Shown: piece after piece, positions 29,456 through 40,741 of the stretch
How positions within the stretch are numbered: the stretch's first letter is position 1
Layout of the letters: every line of letters starts with the position of its first letter
DNA from: Niallia sp. Man26
Lineage (GTDB): Bacteria > Bacillota > Bacilli > Bacillales > Cytobacillaceae
Assembly (NCBI RefSeq): GCF_022049065.2
Contig: NZ_CP095744.1
Span: 248,001-312,000, forward strand
Direction: 5' to 3'
DNA length: 64,000 bases
Position numbers and translations under genes: made by a program
The notes under the pieces: model-generated
What the model saw: the letters and a program-made list of their open reading frames with translations, nothing else
Told to the model about the DNA's origin: nothing
The model's database searches: none

Positions 29456-30112
29456 TGCATTTAAATCATAGCGCTTTCCAGTAACTAAATAAATAACATG
29501 CTCCGCAATATTGGTTGAATGGTCTGCTACTCTTTCAATGTATCTGCACACAAAGGCAAGCTGTGTTATCTGGTTTGTATTATCAGGATTTTGCTTGAGA
29601 TAGCCCATTAACTCTTTAACAAGCATGCCATACATTTCATCCACTTTATCGTCCTCTTGTGCACATTGTCTTGCTAGAGCAACATCCTCCTGCAAAAAGG
29701 ACTGTAAGGAATCGCTAAGCATTTTCAATGCCATATCCATCATCTTTGGGATATCGACTATTTCCTTAATCAGTTTTTCGTTGCCGATATGCAATGTTGA
29801 TTTTGCGATATTCACTGCATTATCTGCAATGCGCTCCACTTCAGAAGATATTTTCAAAGCAACAATAATTTTGCGCAAGTCTCTTGCAACAGGTGCTTCC
29901 ATCGCAATTAAAGATATGGCTTTATCATTAATATCATTTTCTAAATCATCAATTGCTGTGTCTCGGTCAATAATTTGTTTCGCTTGTTCCAAATCTTGCT
30001 TAATAAGTACTTGGATGCTGTCCTGGATGGAAACCTCCGAAAGGCGGGCCATTTCCATCAGCATATCCTTTAATTGATTCAAGTTACTATCGAAGTTTGA
30101 TCTTATATTCAT
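29453..30112 (-). CDS. phoU: phosphate signalling regulator PhoU
   Basis: A 219-residue two-repeat helical PhoU protein with the metal-binding signature motifs AIDDLENDINDKAI and EDDKVDEMYGML. It links the Pst transporter to the PhoR/PhoP system. Start ATG 30112 (MNIRSNFD) has GGGAG 7 nt upstream; an in-frame extension to 30208 runs inside pstB and is rejected. Last gene of the operon pstS-C-A-B-B-phoU. Confidence 0.93.
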   Translation of the reverse strand: MNIRSNFDSNLNQLKDMLMEMARLSEVSIQDSIQVLIKQDLEQAKQIIDRDTAIDDLENDINDKAISLIAMEAPVARDLRKIIVALKISSEVERIADNAVNIAKSTLHIGNEKLIKEIVDIPKMMDMALKMLSDSLQSFLQEDVALARQCAQEDDKVDEMYGMLVKELMGYLKQNPDNTNQITQLAFVCRYIERVADHSTNIAEHVIYLVTGKRYDLNA

Positions 30113-30125
30113 GAGCTCACTCCCA

Positions 30126-30899
30126 TTATCCAAATCTTCCTGAGATATAGCCTTCTGTCCGTTCATCGGCAGGATTCGAGAATATCTTCTGCGTATTATC
30201 CAGCTCAATAAGCTGACCCATTAAAAAGAAGGCGGTTTTATCTGATACCCTTGAAGCCTGCTGCATATTATGGGTAACAATGACAATTGTGTATTTTTCC
30301 TTTAATTTTAAAATTAATTCCTCAATCTTTAAGGTTGAAATCGGGTCTAATGCAGACGTCGGTTCATCCATCAACAGTACATCTGGCTTTGTTGCAAGCG
30401 CTCTTGCGATACATAACCGTTGCTGCTGTCCTCCTGACAAGCCAAGTGCTGGACCGTTCAAACGATCCTTCACCTCATCCCATAAAGCAACATCCTTCAG
30501 GGAGCTTTCCACAATGTTATTGAGTTCTTCTTTCTTCTTGATGCCGTGTATTCTAGGTCCATAAGCAACATTGTCAAAGATCGATTGAGGAAATGGATTA
30601 CCCTTTTGGAATACCATTCCTACCTTCTTTCGTAATTCAACAAGATCCAGTCTGTCACTTAAAATATTTTGTTTGTCAAAGTTGATCTCTCCTGCCATCC
30701 TTACATTCGGCACATATTTGATCATTAAGTTCAATGTTTTGATGAACGTCGACTTCCCGCAGCCGGAAGGACCGATGATCGCGGTAACCTCCTTTTCATT
30801 AATAGGAAAGTTGATTTCCTTTAATGCATGATGGTCACCATACCATAAATTGAGATCGACACAATCGAAAATCGCCTTCGTACTAATATCTGTAGACAA
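30126..30899 (-). CDS. pstB: phosphate ABC transporter ATP-binding protein PstB (copy in distal position)
   Basis: A 257-residue ABC ATPase: Walker [12 protein letters not shown]-loop [21 protein letters not shown], signature [16 protein letters not shown], Walker [15 protein letters not shown]. Begins at TTG 30899 with AAGGAGG directly upstream, overlapping the previous stop region. The second of two tandem pstB genes, as in Bacillus subtilis pstBA/pstBB; it differs clearly from its neighbour, so it is an old duplication. Confidence 0.93.
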   Translation of the reverse strand: MSTDISTKAIFDCVDLNLWYGDHHALKEINFPINEKEVTAIIGPSGCGKSTFIKTLNLMIKYVPNVRMAGEINFDKQNILSDRLDLVELRKKVGMVFQKGNPFPQSIFDNVAYGPRIHGIKKKEELNNIVESSLKDVALWDEVKDRLNGPALGLSGGQQQRLCIARALATKPDVLLMDEPTSALDPISTLKIEELILKLKEKYTIVIVTHNMQQASRVSDKTAFFLMGQLIELDNTQKIFSNPADERTEGYISGRFG

Positions 30900-30911
30900 T
30901 TCTTTTCCTCC

Positions 30912-31670
30912 TTATCCGAACCGGCCGGAAATATATTCTTCCGTCTTCTGATTAGAAGGCGCCGTGAATATCGTTTCCGTCACATCGTATTCAATTAAAT
31001 CACCAGAGAAAAAGAAGGCGGTTTTATCCGAAATACGTGATGCCTGTGACATATTATGGGTCACAATGATAATGGTATAATCCTTCTTCAGCTCTAATAT
31101 TAATTCTTCTACCTTCGCATTAGAAATCGGATCTAGTGCAGAGGACGGTTCATCAAGGAGCATCACAGTTGGTTTCATGGCTATGGTTCTCGCAATACAA
31201 AGCCGCTGCTGCTGACCACCAGATAAAGATAAAGCTGATTTATGAAGCCTGTCCTTTACTTCCTCCCATAGGGCGGCTTTCGTTAAGCTTTCTTCTACAA
31301 TGCGATCAAGCTCTGCTTTCTTCCTTACTCCATTATATTTCAAAGCGTGCGTAATATTATCATAAATTGATTTCGGAAATGGATTAGGCTTTTGAAAAAC
31401 CATCCCGATTTCCTTTCGTAATGCAACGACATTTATATCGTCTGATAATAAATTAATGTCCTCGTACAGTATCTCTCCTTGTGCCCTCGCACCTGGAATA
31501 AGATCATTCATTCTGTTAACTGTCCGTAAAAACGTTGATTTTCCACAGCCGGAAGGACCAATTAGCGCTGTGATGGAATTCTTTTCAATCTGCATAGAAA
31601 TCCCGTTAACTGCCCGCTTATCTCCATAAAAAAATTCGAGATTTTTTACATCTAAAATAGGTGTGCTCAT
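30912..31670 (-). CDS. pstB: phosphate ABC transporter ATP-binding protein PstB (proximal copy)
   Basis: A 252-residue ABC ATPase with Walker [42 protein letters not shown] and Walker [18 protein letters not shown] 31670 ([10 protein letters not shown]) is chosen as the conserved start; the frame is open to 31727 inside pstA but has no good start there. RBS is weak (GGTG), so it may depend on coupling to pstA, 16 nt upstream. Confidence 0.93.
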   Translation of the reverse strand: MSTPILDVKNLEFFYGDKRAVNGISMQIEKNSITALIGPSGCGKSTFLRTVNRMNDLIPGARAQGEILYEDINLLSDDINVVALRKEIGMVFQKPNPFPKSIYDNITHALKYNGVRKKAELDRIVEESLTKAALWEEVKDRLHKSALSLSGGQQQRLCIARTIAMKPTVMLLDEPSSALDPISNAKVEELILELKKDYTIIIVTHNMSQASRISDKTAFFFSGDLIEYDVTETIFTAPSNQKTEEYISGRFG

Positions 31671-31686
31671 TTTTTTCACCAGCCTT

Positions 31687-32574
31687 CTATTTCGTTGCCG
31701 TGATTTTTTTATGAATAAGTGTTCCAATCCATCTTGCTAATAAGTTGAAAATTAAGACTGCCAAAATTAAAACCGCAGATGCGCCATTAGAAACTTGTTC
31801 AATGTCTGGAATTAAGCCTTGTGTATTAACAGACCAAATGTGGACAGCCAGTGTCTCGGCAGGCCGGAAGATATTCAGCGGTGATCTGTCAGAAAACGGA
31901 TTCCAATCAAGATAATTTAACCTTGGTGTGGAAAGTCCTGCTGTAAACAGCAAGGCGGCAGCTTCGCCAAAGACACGCCCTGATGCAAGAATCGCACCAG
32001 TCAGAATTGAAGGAAACGCACTAGGCAGAATAACTGTTTTAATCGTATGCCAATGGGTAATACCAAGAGCAAGACTTCCTTCCTTCAGTTCTCTTGGAAC
32101 AGTTCGAATAGCATCTTCACTTACCCTGACTAGAACAGGAAGATTAAAAACGGTAAGCGCCAAAGCTCCCCCTAATATTGTGTATCCCCAGCCAGTCAAG
32201 TTCACAAACATTAATAAACCAAACATTCCAATAACAATGGATGGGAGAGATGATAATACTTCAATACAAGAGCGAATAATATCGGTTACTTTTCCAGGTC
32301 GGGCGTATTCTGCCATAAATATTCCGCCGCCAATTCCAAGAGGAAGAGAAATTATCATGGTAATTACAAGAATATATAAAGAATTAAACAGCTGGTCCCT
32401 AACCCCGCCGCCAGCACGAACATTACTGGAAGGCGATGTTAGAAAATCAAGGGAAACATAACGTAAACCATTAAATAAAATATAAGCAAACAATCCAACT
32501 AATATACATACTATGATGGTGGCAATAGCAACTAATACAACTGTTGCAACACGGTCTGCTGTTTTACTGTTCAT
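31687..32574 (-). CDS. pstA: phosphate ABC transporter permease PstA
   Basis: A 295-residue membrane protein with six segments and the permease EAA-type loop ([33 protein letters not shown] in part). Pairs with PstC to form the phosphate channel. The ATG at 32574 shares one base with the pstC stop (TAATG), and GGAGG sits 9 nt upstream; the longer open frame to 32658 is inside pstC and rejected. Confidence 0.93.
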   Translation of the reverse strand: MNSKTADRVATVVLVAIATIIVCILVGLFAYILFNGLRYVSLDFLTSPSSNVRAGGGVRDQLFNSLYILVITMIISLPLGIGGGIFMAEYARPGKVTDIIRSCIEVLSSLPSIVIGMFGLLMFVNLTGWGYTILGGALALTVFNLPVLVRVSEDAIRTVPRELKEGSLALGITHWHTIKTVILPSAFPSILTGAILASGRVFGEAAALLFTAGLSTPRLNYLDWNPFSDRSPLNIFRPAETLAVHIWSVNTQGLIPDIEQVSNGASAVLILAVLIFNLLARWIGTLIHKKITATK

Positions 32575-33497
32575 TACATTTTCCTCCTTGATGACACATA
32601 ACGAATGAGGATAATAAAGATAAATGACATAATTAACAAAATCAGTCCCATCGACCAAAGTGTATTATTTTCCACACTGCCGTATGTTGTATGGCCCATA
32701 TTCAACGTAATAATCGTTGTTAATGTTGCAGCTGCATCAAGAAAGCTAGATGGCAAATCCTTTACATTTCCAATTACCATTTGCACAGCTAATGCTTCAC
32801 CAAATGCACGTGCCATCCCTAAAATCACTGCTGTAAGCAAAGTTGGCAGTGCTGCTGGAATAAGAACCTTCCATATTGTCTGCCACCGAGTAGCTCCGAG
32901 TGCAAATGAACCTTCCCGTAAATTATTAGGTAGAGAACTCATTGCATCTGTAGCAATACTTGTAATTGTAGGCAATATCATAATGGAGAGTACAATTGTT
33001 CCCGCAAGTAAACTAAAACCGAGACCACCGATATTATCTCTAATAAACGGCACTAATACGGATAATCCAATAAATCCATACACAACAGATGGAATCCCAA
33101 CAAGCAGTTCAATGACAGGCTGAATTATCTTTTTCCCCCAAGAAGGAGCAATCTCTGTCATGAAAATAGCAGCTCCTATACCAAGTGGCGCTGCGACAAG
33201 CGCAGACAGAAAAGTGACCGCAAAGGAGCCAAAAATAAATGGAAATGCCCCGAATTTTGGATTGGCTTTATTCGTTGGATTCCAATCAGTGCTTGTCAAA
33301 AACTCGAGCGGGCTAATTCCGTTTTTAATAAATGATTGCAGTCCTTTTACTCCAAGGAAAATTGTAATAGAAATCGTCACAGCAATCATAATGATTGCAC
33401 ATAATGTCACGAGAATTTTCCCGCGGAACTCATTGCCTACTCCTGTTTTTGCTGATTTCAATAATCTGTCTTTTGCAGGAATCGTTTTTTCTCTCAT
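32574..33497 (-). CDS. pstC: phosphate ABC transporter permease PstC
   Basis: A 307-residue permease with six membrane segments and the EAA-type loop LREGSFALGATRWQTIWKVL. The ATG at 33497 is preceded by GGGGAGG; the in-frame ATG at 33548 lies inside the intergenic hairpin and is rejected. It follows pstS by 68 nt with a stem-loop between them. Confidence 0.93.
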   Translation of the reverse strand: MREKTIPAKDRLLKSAKTGVGNEFRGKILVTLCAIIMIAVTISITIFLGVKGLQSFIKNGISPLEFLTSTDWNPTNKANPKFGAFPFIFGSFAVTFLSALVAAPLGIGAAIFMTEIAPSWGKKIIQPVIELLVGIPSVVYGFIGLSVLVPFIRDNIGGLGFSLLAGTIVLSIMILPTITSIATDAMSSLPNNLREGSFALGATRWQTIWKVLIPAALPTLLTAVILGMARAFGEALAVQMVIGNVKDLPSSFLDAAATLTTIITLNMGHTTYGSVENNTLWSMGLILLIMSFIFIILIRYVSSRRKM

Positions 33498-33522
33498 GCT
33501 AAAAAACCTCCCCTTATGGCTT

Positions 33523-33558
33523 AACAGGGTAAATGCATATAAAAGCATCTACCCTGTT
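33523..33558 (-). other. stem-loop between pstS and pstC
   Basis: AACAGGGTA-G-ATGC pairs with GCAT-T-TACCCTGTT on the minus strand (one internal mismatch). No T-run follows in the pst direction, so it is more likely an mRNA stabiliser or processing site that raises PstS over the membrane subunits than a terminator. Confidence 0.65.
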
Positions 33559-33565
33559 CAATTTT

Positions 33566-34456
33566 TTAAAGATCCTTCAGATTACCCTCAGCATCTCTTT
33601 CTACCTTCATTTCTGTTACAGGTAAATATCCTTGCTCTTTCAGCAATGTGCTTTGAATGTCTTCTGACATGACATAATCAAGAAATGATTTTGTTAAGCC
33701 TTTTGGTTCCCCTTTCGTGTAGGAATGCTGATAGGCCCAGATTGGGAATGTTCCATTTTGCACATTTTCTTCTTTTGCCTCAACTCCATCAACAGACAGT
33801 GCTGTTATAGAATCATCTGTAAAATAGGAGAAAGCAAGATAACCTACTGCACCTTCTGTTTCCGTTAAGATTTTCTTCACTGTATTAGACGAGTCCTCTG
33901 TTATCCCTTCTGCAGGTGTTGCATCATCGAGACCAAATTTATTAAAGACTGCACGAGTTCCAGAAGAATCAGGACGATTCACGAGGACGATTTTTTGGTC
34001 TTTACCGCCAACATCCTTCCAGTTTGTAATTTTACCTGTGAAAACCTTAATTAAATCCTCTTTCGAAATATCTGTAATTCCTACATTCGGATTAACGGCA
34101 GCAGTGATACCGACAACTGCTACTTTATGATCCACTAGCTCATCAGCCTTAATGCCTTCTTTTTCTTCTGCATACACATCAGAGTTACCAATATCAACAG
34201 AACCTTCAGATACTTGAGATAACCCCGTACCAGAGCCACCTGCGTTTACTTGGACATCTGCATTTGGATTTTCAGCCATAAACTCTTCTGCCGCTGCAGC
34301 AATTAACGGCTGCATAGCAGAGGAACCAGAAACAACTAAGGAACCAGAATTTTCGTCACCGTTATCTGCATTTTCATTACCGCCACCGCATCCTGCAGCG
34401 ATGACCATTAATGCAAAAATCATTAATACATAACCAAACCTTTTAAAGCTCTTCAT
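33566..34456 (-). CDS. pstS: phosphate-binding lipoprotein PstS
   Basis: A 296-residue lipoprotein: signal peptide with lipobox VIAAGC (lipid-anchored Cys at about residue 23), then the PstS fold with phosphate-binding motifs SGSSAMQPLI, GGSGTGLSQVSEGSVDIGNSD and NRPDSSGTRAVF. It captures phosphate outside the membrane and feeds PstCA. GGAGGG is 6 nt before ATG 34456. Regulation by PhoP is expected; upstream TTAATA/TTATCT repeats at 11-bp steps are only a weak Pho-box candidate. Confidence 0.94.
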   Translation of the reverse strand: MKSFKRFGYVLMIFALMVIAAGCGGGNENADNGDENSGSLVVSGSSAMQPLIAAAAEEFMAENPNADVQVNAGGSGTGLSQVSEGSVDIGNSDVYAEEKEGIKADELVDHKVAVVGITAAVNPNVGITDISKEDLIKVFTGKITNWKDVGGKDQKIVLVNRPDSSGTRAVFNKFGLDDATPAEGITEDSSNTVKKILTETEGAVGYLAFSYFTDDSITALSVDGVEAKEENVQNGTFPIWAYQHSYTKGEPKGLTKSFLDYVMSEDIQSTLLKEQGYLPVTEMKVERDAEGNLKDL

Positions 34457-34786
34457 TAATAGCCCTCCAATAAAATATTTAAATATTTTCACTACCGGCA
34501 TGATTGCTTCTAGTAGAAAGGAATATTTTTTCTAACTTAGTATGTGTTACAAGATAATTAGTTATTAATGCGAGGATTAAAAATAGCGCATACAATTGCA
34601 GTCATTTTATACCAAATATTAGGAATGCAGAGATTCGCTCTCTGACGAAATTAACTTTTCTTCAATGGATAACCATTCACCTAATTTCCTTGTAGAGCTC
34701 CTCAGAAACATTCTGTTTTATGGAAAAAACAATGGCTAAATAAGAAATTTTTACTTAAAAATGGCTTAAATACTTCTCATTTAAGC
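34457..34786. other. intergenic region upstream of pstS and the recombinase gene
   Basis: AT-rich. On the minus strand TTAATA (11-bp step) TTATCT near 34555-34580 could be degenerate PhoP boxes; I cannot settle a -10. A 30-codon minus-strand frame near 34640-34730 has no ribosome site and is not called. Confidence 0.4.
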
Positions 34787-34819
34787 TGACTTCCGATAAT
34801 ATATAGTTATCGGAAGTCA
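34787..34819. repeat. lox-like perfect palindrome in front of the Cre-like recombinase
   Basis: TGACTTCCGATAA and its exact reverse complement TTATCGGAAGTCA flank a 7-bp TATATAG spacer: 13+7+13 bp, the same plan as loxP (13+8+13). It ends 25 bp before the recombinase start codon. Probable recombination target or autoregulatory operator; it could also fold as a 5'-UTR hairpin. Confidence 0.75.
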
Positions 34820-34844
34820 AGAAAAGCAGTTAGGAGAGGAACAA

Positions 34845-35795
34845 ATGCTCGTTCCAGATCATAAAAATACCCCTGCATTTACAAAGCAGCAAATGGACAA
34901 AATAAACTATTATATCTCCCACTCGAAAAGCAATAATACGAAAAAAAGCTATTATGCAGATTGGAAGCATTTCACCGATTGGTGTGCCTTACATAATGTC
35001 TCCCCCCTCCCTGCCGAAGTGGAAACAATTTGCTTCTATTTAACAGAGCTGGCTGAATCACATAAATTCTCGACATTAAGAAGACGAATTGCATCTATCA
35101 GTGAAGCACATAAAATGAGCATGCATGTCAGTCCCACGAAAAGCTTAGAAGTGATTGCATTGATGGATGGGATACGAAGAGAAAAAGGATCACGGCAAAG
35201 ACCGAAGAAAGCATTGATGCTCCAAAACCTGCCTGATTTAATAAGTGAGATAGATACTGCCACCTTAGCAGGAGTCCGCGACAAAGCAATTATCTTATTA
35301 GGCTTTGCCCTTGCCAGCAGACGGTCAGAGTTAGTGGCGATTAATGTCGATGATTTGGAATTTCATGATTTCGGCATGGACGTTAGTGTCCGTGACACGA
35401 AAACAAGAAATGATGATTTAATTAAAGGGGTTGTGTTTTCCAATAATGAATATTGCCCTGTCAAAGCAACAGAGGATTGGATCGAAACAGCAAAGCTTTT
35501 CAACGGCGCGTTGTTCCGCTCCATTGATCGCCATGGCAATATAAATGGAAGACTTAGTGATAAGTCGATTTCCTTAATCATTAAAAAGTATGTCGCCTTA
35601 GCCGGTATGGACCCAAGACAGTTTGGCGGACACAGCTTGCGAAGCGGCTTATCGACAAGTGCGGCGATGATGGGAATGACCGATATTGCGATCATGAAAC
35701 AGACTGGCCATAAGACGAGAGAAATGGTCGATCGGTATGTACAGGCAGGGCAAAGATATCGTAATAATGCGAGTAGTGTGCTGCGAAATTTGTGA
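34845..35795 (+). CDS. Cre-like tyrosine recombinase
   Basis: A 316-residue site-specific recombinase: N-terminal core-binding domain (SKSNNTKKSYYADWKHFTDWCALHN, four-helix type) and catalytic domain with Arg in ALASRRSELVAI, HxxR in GGHSLRSGLSTSAAMMG, His in QTGHKTREM and Tyr nucleophile in VDRYVQAG. The GHSLRSG form is that of Cre and related phage/plasmid enzymes, not of Xer. GGAGAGG precedes ATG 34845. No phage, plasmid or transposon gene accompanies it; its likely target lies immediately upstream. Convergent gene remnants follow after a terminator. Confidence 0.88.
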   Translation: MLVPDHKNTPAFTKQQMDKINYYISHSKSNNTKKSYYADWKHFTDWCALHNVSPLPAEVETICFYLTELAESHKFSTLRRRIASISEAHKMSMHVSPTKSLEVIALMDGIRREKGSRQRPKKALMLQNLPDLISEIDTATLAGVRDKAIILLGFALASRRSELVAINVDDLEFHDFGMDVSVRDTKTRNDDLIKGVVFSNNEYCPVKATEDWIETAKLFNGALFRSIDRHGNINGRLSDKSISLIIKKYVALAGMDPRQFGGHSLRSGLSTSAAMMGMTDIAIMKQTGHKTREMVDRYVQAGQRYRNNASSVLRNL

Positions 35796-35846
35796 GGGTA
35801 TATATAATGGAAGAAACTCGGATTTTTCCGGCGAATTTTTCATAAA

Positions 35847-35880
35847 AAAAGAGAAATTGAGTGGGCTCAATTTCTCTTTT
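35847..35880. terminator. bidirectional terminator
   Basis: AAAAGAGAAATTGAG / CTCAATTTCTCTTTT, perfect 15-bp stem with TGGG loop, T-runs on both strands. Confidence 0.93.
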
Positions 35881-35884
35881 AGTG

Positions 35885-37318
<1,434 letters not shown>

Positions 37319-37332
37319 CTTTCCTCTGTTAT

Positions 37333-37530
37333 TTAAATCTCTACCTTTTCATCTGCTGTTGGAAGCTCAATACTAGCACCATTTGTTTCAATAATTTTCT
37401 TATAATAATGAAAGCTTTCTTTTTTTAGACGTTTAATCGTTCCACTTCCATCATTTTATTTATCTACATAGATAAAACCATACCATCTTTCCATTTCACT
37501 TGACCATTTAATACAACGCAATCCTTTGTT
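37333..37530 (-). pseudogene. C-terminal remnant of another GH1 6-phospho-beta-glucosidase
   Basis: Minus-strand codons read SEMERWYGFIYVDK, a stop, NDGSGTIKRLKKESFHYYKK and IIETNGASIELPTADEKVEI, i.e. the last 60 or so residues of a GH1 enzyme, ending 15 bp before the next GH1 remnant. It shows that two GH1 genes once stood in tandem and that the first was mostly deleted. Confidence 0.8.
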
Positions 37531-37573
37531 ATTACTACTTTTGTGTTAGGCACTCGTATCGCCTCTTTTCAAT

Positions 37574-37759
37574 TTACTCTTTGCTCCCAATCTTCATCTC
37601 AATACCAAGAGCATACAGAACCTTCAGTAATGTATCTATTCTAGGAATAGTATCCATATTGAACATCCTAGAAATAGCAGGTTGTGTTAAACCAGTCATC
37701 TCTGCTATTTCTCTTTGACCTATATCTATATCCAACATCTTCTTTTTTATTTGTAGCAT
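37574..37759 (-). CDS. small XRE-family HTH protein
   Basis: A 61-residue HTH protein: QREIAEMTGLTQPAISRMFNMDTIPRIDTLLKVLYALGIEMKI, the HTH_3 fold almost alone, as in HigA-like antitoxins. No ribosome binding site is clear before ATG 37759 and no toxin partner is adjacent, so it may be the remaining end of a toxin-antitoxin pair or of a longer regulator. Confidence 0.55.
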   Translation of the reverse strand: MLQIKKKMLDIDIGQREIAEMTGLTQPAISRMFNMDTIPRIDTLLKVLYALGIEMKIGSKE

Positions 37760-37982
37760 ACAATCGGCATAAAAATAGTAAAGTATTTTTCATAATTGCT
37801 CATGTTGTTTTCTTTCCATTCTGCCCAATTCAGTTATAACACCTCTTTCAATACCTTATGGGTTTTTTTATCGCATATTAGCTATAAAAAACAAGGTATT
37901 ACCAGACGTTTAAATTAATTTATTTTCACTAATTGACAAAGGAGTAATAAATAATTGCGCTAATAACTTTATTAGTAAAACT

Positions 37983-38018
37983 AAAAAGCTGATTAACAAA
38001 ACGTCAATCAGCTTTTAA
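37983..38018. terminator. terminator of the PPC/Ig-repeat gene
   Basis: AAAAGCTGATT / AATCAGCTTTT with an 11-nt loop; on the minus strand the stem is followed by TTTTTAG. Confidence 0.8.
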
Positions 38019-38022
38019 CTTA

Positions 38023-39954
38023 TTATAGGTATACAGTTACTTTAGAGCTCTCTTCCGCCCCCTTACTTGTAACAGTAATATAAAACTTTTCTTGCTTACT
38101 TACTTGCTTAGTAACACTCACTGAAATACTTGACTTTCCTTTTCCTACAGCTTTAGAAGTACTAATAACTTTTCCAGATTCATTGTAAACTTTTACAATA
38201 TCTCCTTCTTTAAGTCTCTTAACAGTCATTGAAACTGAAGCAGATACATTACTTACACTTGGAGTTGCACTCGTTACTTCACCAGAAAATGATTTAGATA
38301 GTTTGCTACTCTCTAATTTACCAGGCATTGTAACTGTAACTTGTACCGATCCTTTTTTAGTTCCTAGTTGCTTAATGCTTACACTCGTACTTGTTTTGCC
38401 TTTTTCAACTGCTTTTGATGTAGAAATTAGTTTACCTTTAGAATCATAAACCTTGACTATATTCCCAGCTTGCAATCCATTGACTGTTACGGTATCATTC
38501 TTACCTTTATTATTCTTTATTGATACTTGACTAGATTTCAATGTCTCACTGATTTTTTCAGCTGCAAAACTGATTTCTTTTTTGCTACTTTCTTTCATAG
38601 TTGGACTTGTAACTGTAATAAAAATACTTCCCTTATCTTTGCCTATTTGAGAAATACTAACAGTTGTACTCGTACTACCACTAGCAACTGCTTTTGAAGT
38701 TCCTAGTAGTTTACCACTTTTATCATAAATCTTAACAATATCACCAGTTTTTAATTTACCAACAGAAACAACATCAGATTTACCAGTGTTATTTGTAACT
38801 GCAACTTGATCAGAGGCTGGTGTAGAAGTTATAAATGTTGCCTTAACATTAAATTGATAAGATATATAACTACCAGGATAATTTGCAACTCTAATAAAAT
38901 AATTTCCATTTGTTAAATTGAGTTTAAGGACTGAATTACCACTTCCATTGTCAACGGTTCTTAAATTTGCTACTTCACTGCCAGCCTGATTATATACATA
39001 AAATGTTTTGTAACGATCAGCATTGCTTAATTCAATGTTGACACTACTACTTGCTGGTAGACTAAATTTAAAATAATCTTCATCTGAACCATTTTGTAAA
39101 ATGCCTTTGTAGGTTTGATTCAGAGCAATATTATTGGCAGTAACAAATGAGTCATTCCATTCCTTTTCATAGAAATCACTCTTTGTATATTCTACAGAAA
39201 ATGCATATGCAATATCACTGCCTGGATAGTCACTGATTCTAACATAATAAGTACCAATAGGTAATCCAACTTGAACTGAAGAATTACCCTCATATCCATC
39301 TTTAGTAGTAAACTCTGCAAAGTTATTACCATTTGCATCATATATGCCCATGCGTTTATATCTATCAATATTACTACCATTTAACTTAACATTTCCTGGA
39401 CTAGTTAATGTAAATTTAAAATAATCTTCATCTGAACCATTTTGTAGAGTACCTTTATATACTTGATTTAAGTTAATTTGATTGGCAGCCCTAAACGAGT
39501 CATTCCATTCCTTTTCATAATTATTACTTGCATTATACTTAACTGTAAATTCATATTTAGCGTTTGAATCATAATTATCGTCTAAAAGTACATAATACGA
39601 TCCTGCTGGTAATCCTACTTCCTTGCTTGTATTACCTTCTAAATTGGAGCGATTATTAAATGAAGTGAATTCCTCTCCAGTTGAATCTAACAATTTAATT
39701 CTTTTTGTACCGTTAGCATTACTTATCTCTAATGTAACATTACCTGGACTGGACAATGTAAACTTATAGTAATCCAGATCACTATAACCAGTTAGTACAC
39801 CAGAGTATGAAGTATTAACATTAATTAATGAAGCTGAGTTAATAGAGTTATTATTTTCAATATCTCTATTTATTGCTGCGGCTTTAGTACTAGTGCTAAA
39901 AGATAAGAAAACTAAAATAATACTAAAAATAAAAACATTAAATTTCTTTAACAC
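38023..39954 (-). CDS. secreted multidomain protein: three PPC domains plus three Ig-like repeats
   Basis: A 643-residue exported protein. Signal peptide MLKKFNVFIFSIILVFLSFS with cleavage after STKA. Residues about 35-370 hold three bacterial pre-peptidase C-terminal domains, each with SD(L/E)DYYKF-type and PGSYISY/PGSDIAY motifs and separated by NNYEKEWNDSFRAANQI-type linkers. Residues about 375-643 hold three beta-sandwich repeats sharing TVTVNGLQAGNIVKVYDSKGK and SKAV-x-KGK-x-S-x-SVSI. No catalytic domain is present, so it is likely an adhesive or wall-polymer-binding surface protein. No LPXTG or S-layer anchor is seen. Confidence 0.82.
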   Translation of the reverse strand: MLKKFNVFIFSIILVFLSFSTSTKAAAINRDIENNNSINSASLINVNTSYSGVLTGYSDLDYYKFTLSSPGNVTLEISNANGTKRIKLLDSTGEEFTSFNNRSNLEGNTSKEVGLPAGSYYVLLDDNYDSNAKYEFTVKYNASNNYEKEWNDSFRAANQINLNQVYKGTLQNGSDEDYFKFTLTSPGNVKLNGSNIDRYKRMGIYDANGNNFAEFTTKDGYEGNSSVQVGLPIGTYYVRISDYPGSDIAYAFSVEYTKSDFYEKEWNDSFVTANNIALNQTYKGILQNGSDEDYFKFSLPASSSVNIELSNADRYKTFYVYNQAGSEVANLRTVDNGSGNSVLKLNLTNGNYFIRVANYPGSYISYQFNVKATFITSTPASDQVAVTNNTGKSDVVSVGKLKTGDIVKIYDKSGKLLGTSKAVASGSTSTTVSISQIGKDKGSIFITVTSPTMKESSKKEISFAAEKISETLKSSQVSIKNNKGKNDTVTVNGLQAGNIVKVYDSKGKLISTSKAVEKGKTSTSVSIKQLGTKKGSVQVTVTMPGKLESSKLSKSFSGEVTSATPSVSNVSASVSMTVKRLKEGDIVKVYNESGKVISTSKAVGKGKSSISVSVTKQVSKQEKFYITVTSKGAEESSKVTVYL

Positions 39955-40197
39955 ATTTTTTCCCCCTAAAAATTTTCATATGTTACCACAATTTACAACT
40001 ATATCATACTTATTTCCTAGTTGTAAGTTTGTATTTTTCGTCTTTTTTCGACAGTAAACAACATAAAAAGACTCTTTTTTAGTGTTTATTACAATAAAAA
40101 TGTTTTTACATTGAATTCAATAGGAAAGTAATTACATTTCACTATGAAAATGGTGATATATTAATGCTTTTACAATATTAGAGATGAGGTTCAATTT

Positions 40198-40741
40198 ATG
40201 AGAGAAATACCAAAGTTTAAATTAATGAGTTTTATTTTTGGTTTAGCATGTTTTTTTATATTCTTACAACCCAAATAGCTCAAATGCTGCTCCAGATGTC
40301 AATGCGCCATAATGTTGAAATCGAATTACCTGATAAGGAAGTTTTAGAACTTGGCGACATTATCAAAGTTAGAGCAAGTGTTACAGATGATATATCAGGG
40401 GTAGACTATGTTTACGCGGTGTTTAAACCAGAAACTATATCTTACCGTTCCCTCTATATTTACCTTAAACCCGTTTATGGTGAAAATGGAGAAGTTTCCT
40501 ATTACGAAGGATTAAGCGATGTTGATCTAAGAGGTTGTGTTTCGCAAAAATAAACTACATAAGTTTGCAAGATTATTATGCAGACTATTGCAATAAAAGG
40601 TGCAGACCTATAAATGATTTGACATTGAGCCTCTACGGGCAAGTTCAAGAGCCTCAAAAGCCAGATATAACAAGTTATCTGGCTCTGCCAAGATGGCAAA
40701 CATGCCCGCTTCTGCATATAAAATCGTGGGTAAATCACTAT
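40198..40741 (+). pseudogene. secreted protein gene with multiple frameshifts
   Basis: ATG 40198 opens a signal peptide (MREIPKFKLMSFIFGLACFF) that soon meets TAG. One base off, the reading continues as SSNAAPDVNAP, then another frame gives VEIELPDKEVLELGDIIKVR and DDISGVDYVYAVFKPE, and a further shift gives KINYISLQDYYADY and YGQVQEPQKPDITS. The pattern (structured beta domain with a GVDYVYAVF strand, then a Q-E-P-rich linker) fits an exported wall-associated protein. At least three indels make it inactive. It is divergent from the intact secreted protein at 38023. Confidence 0.7.
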
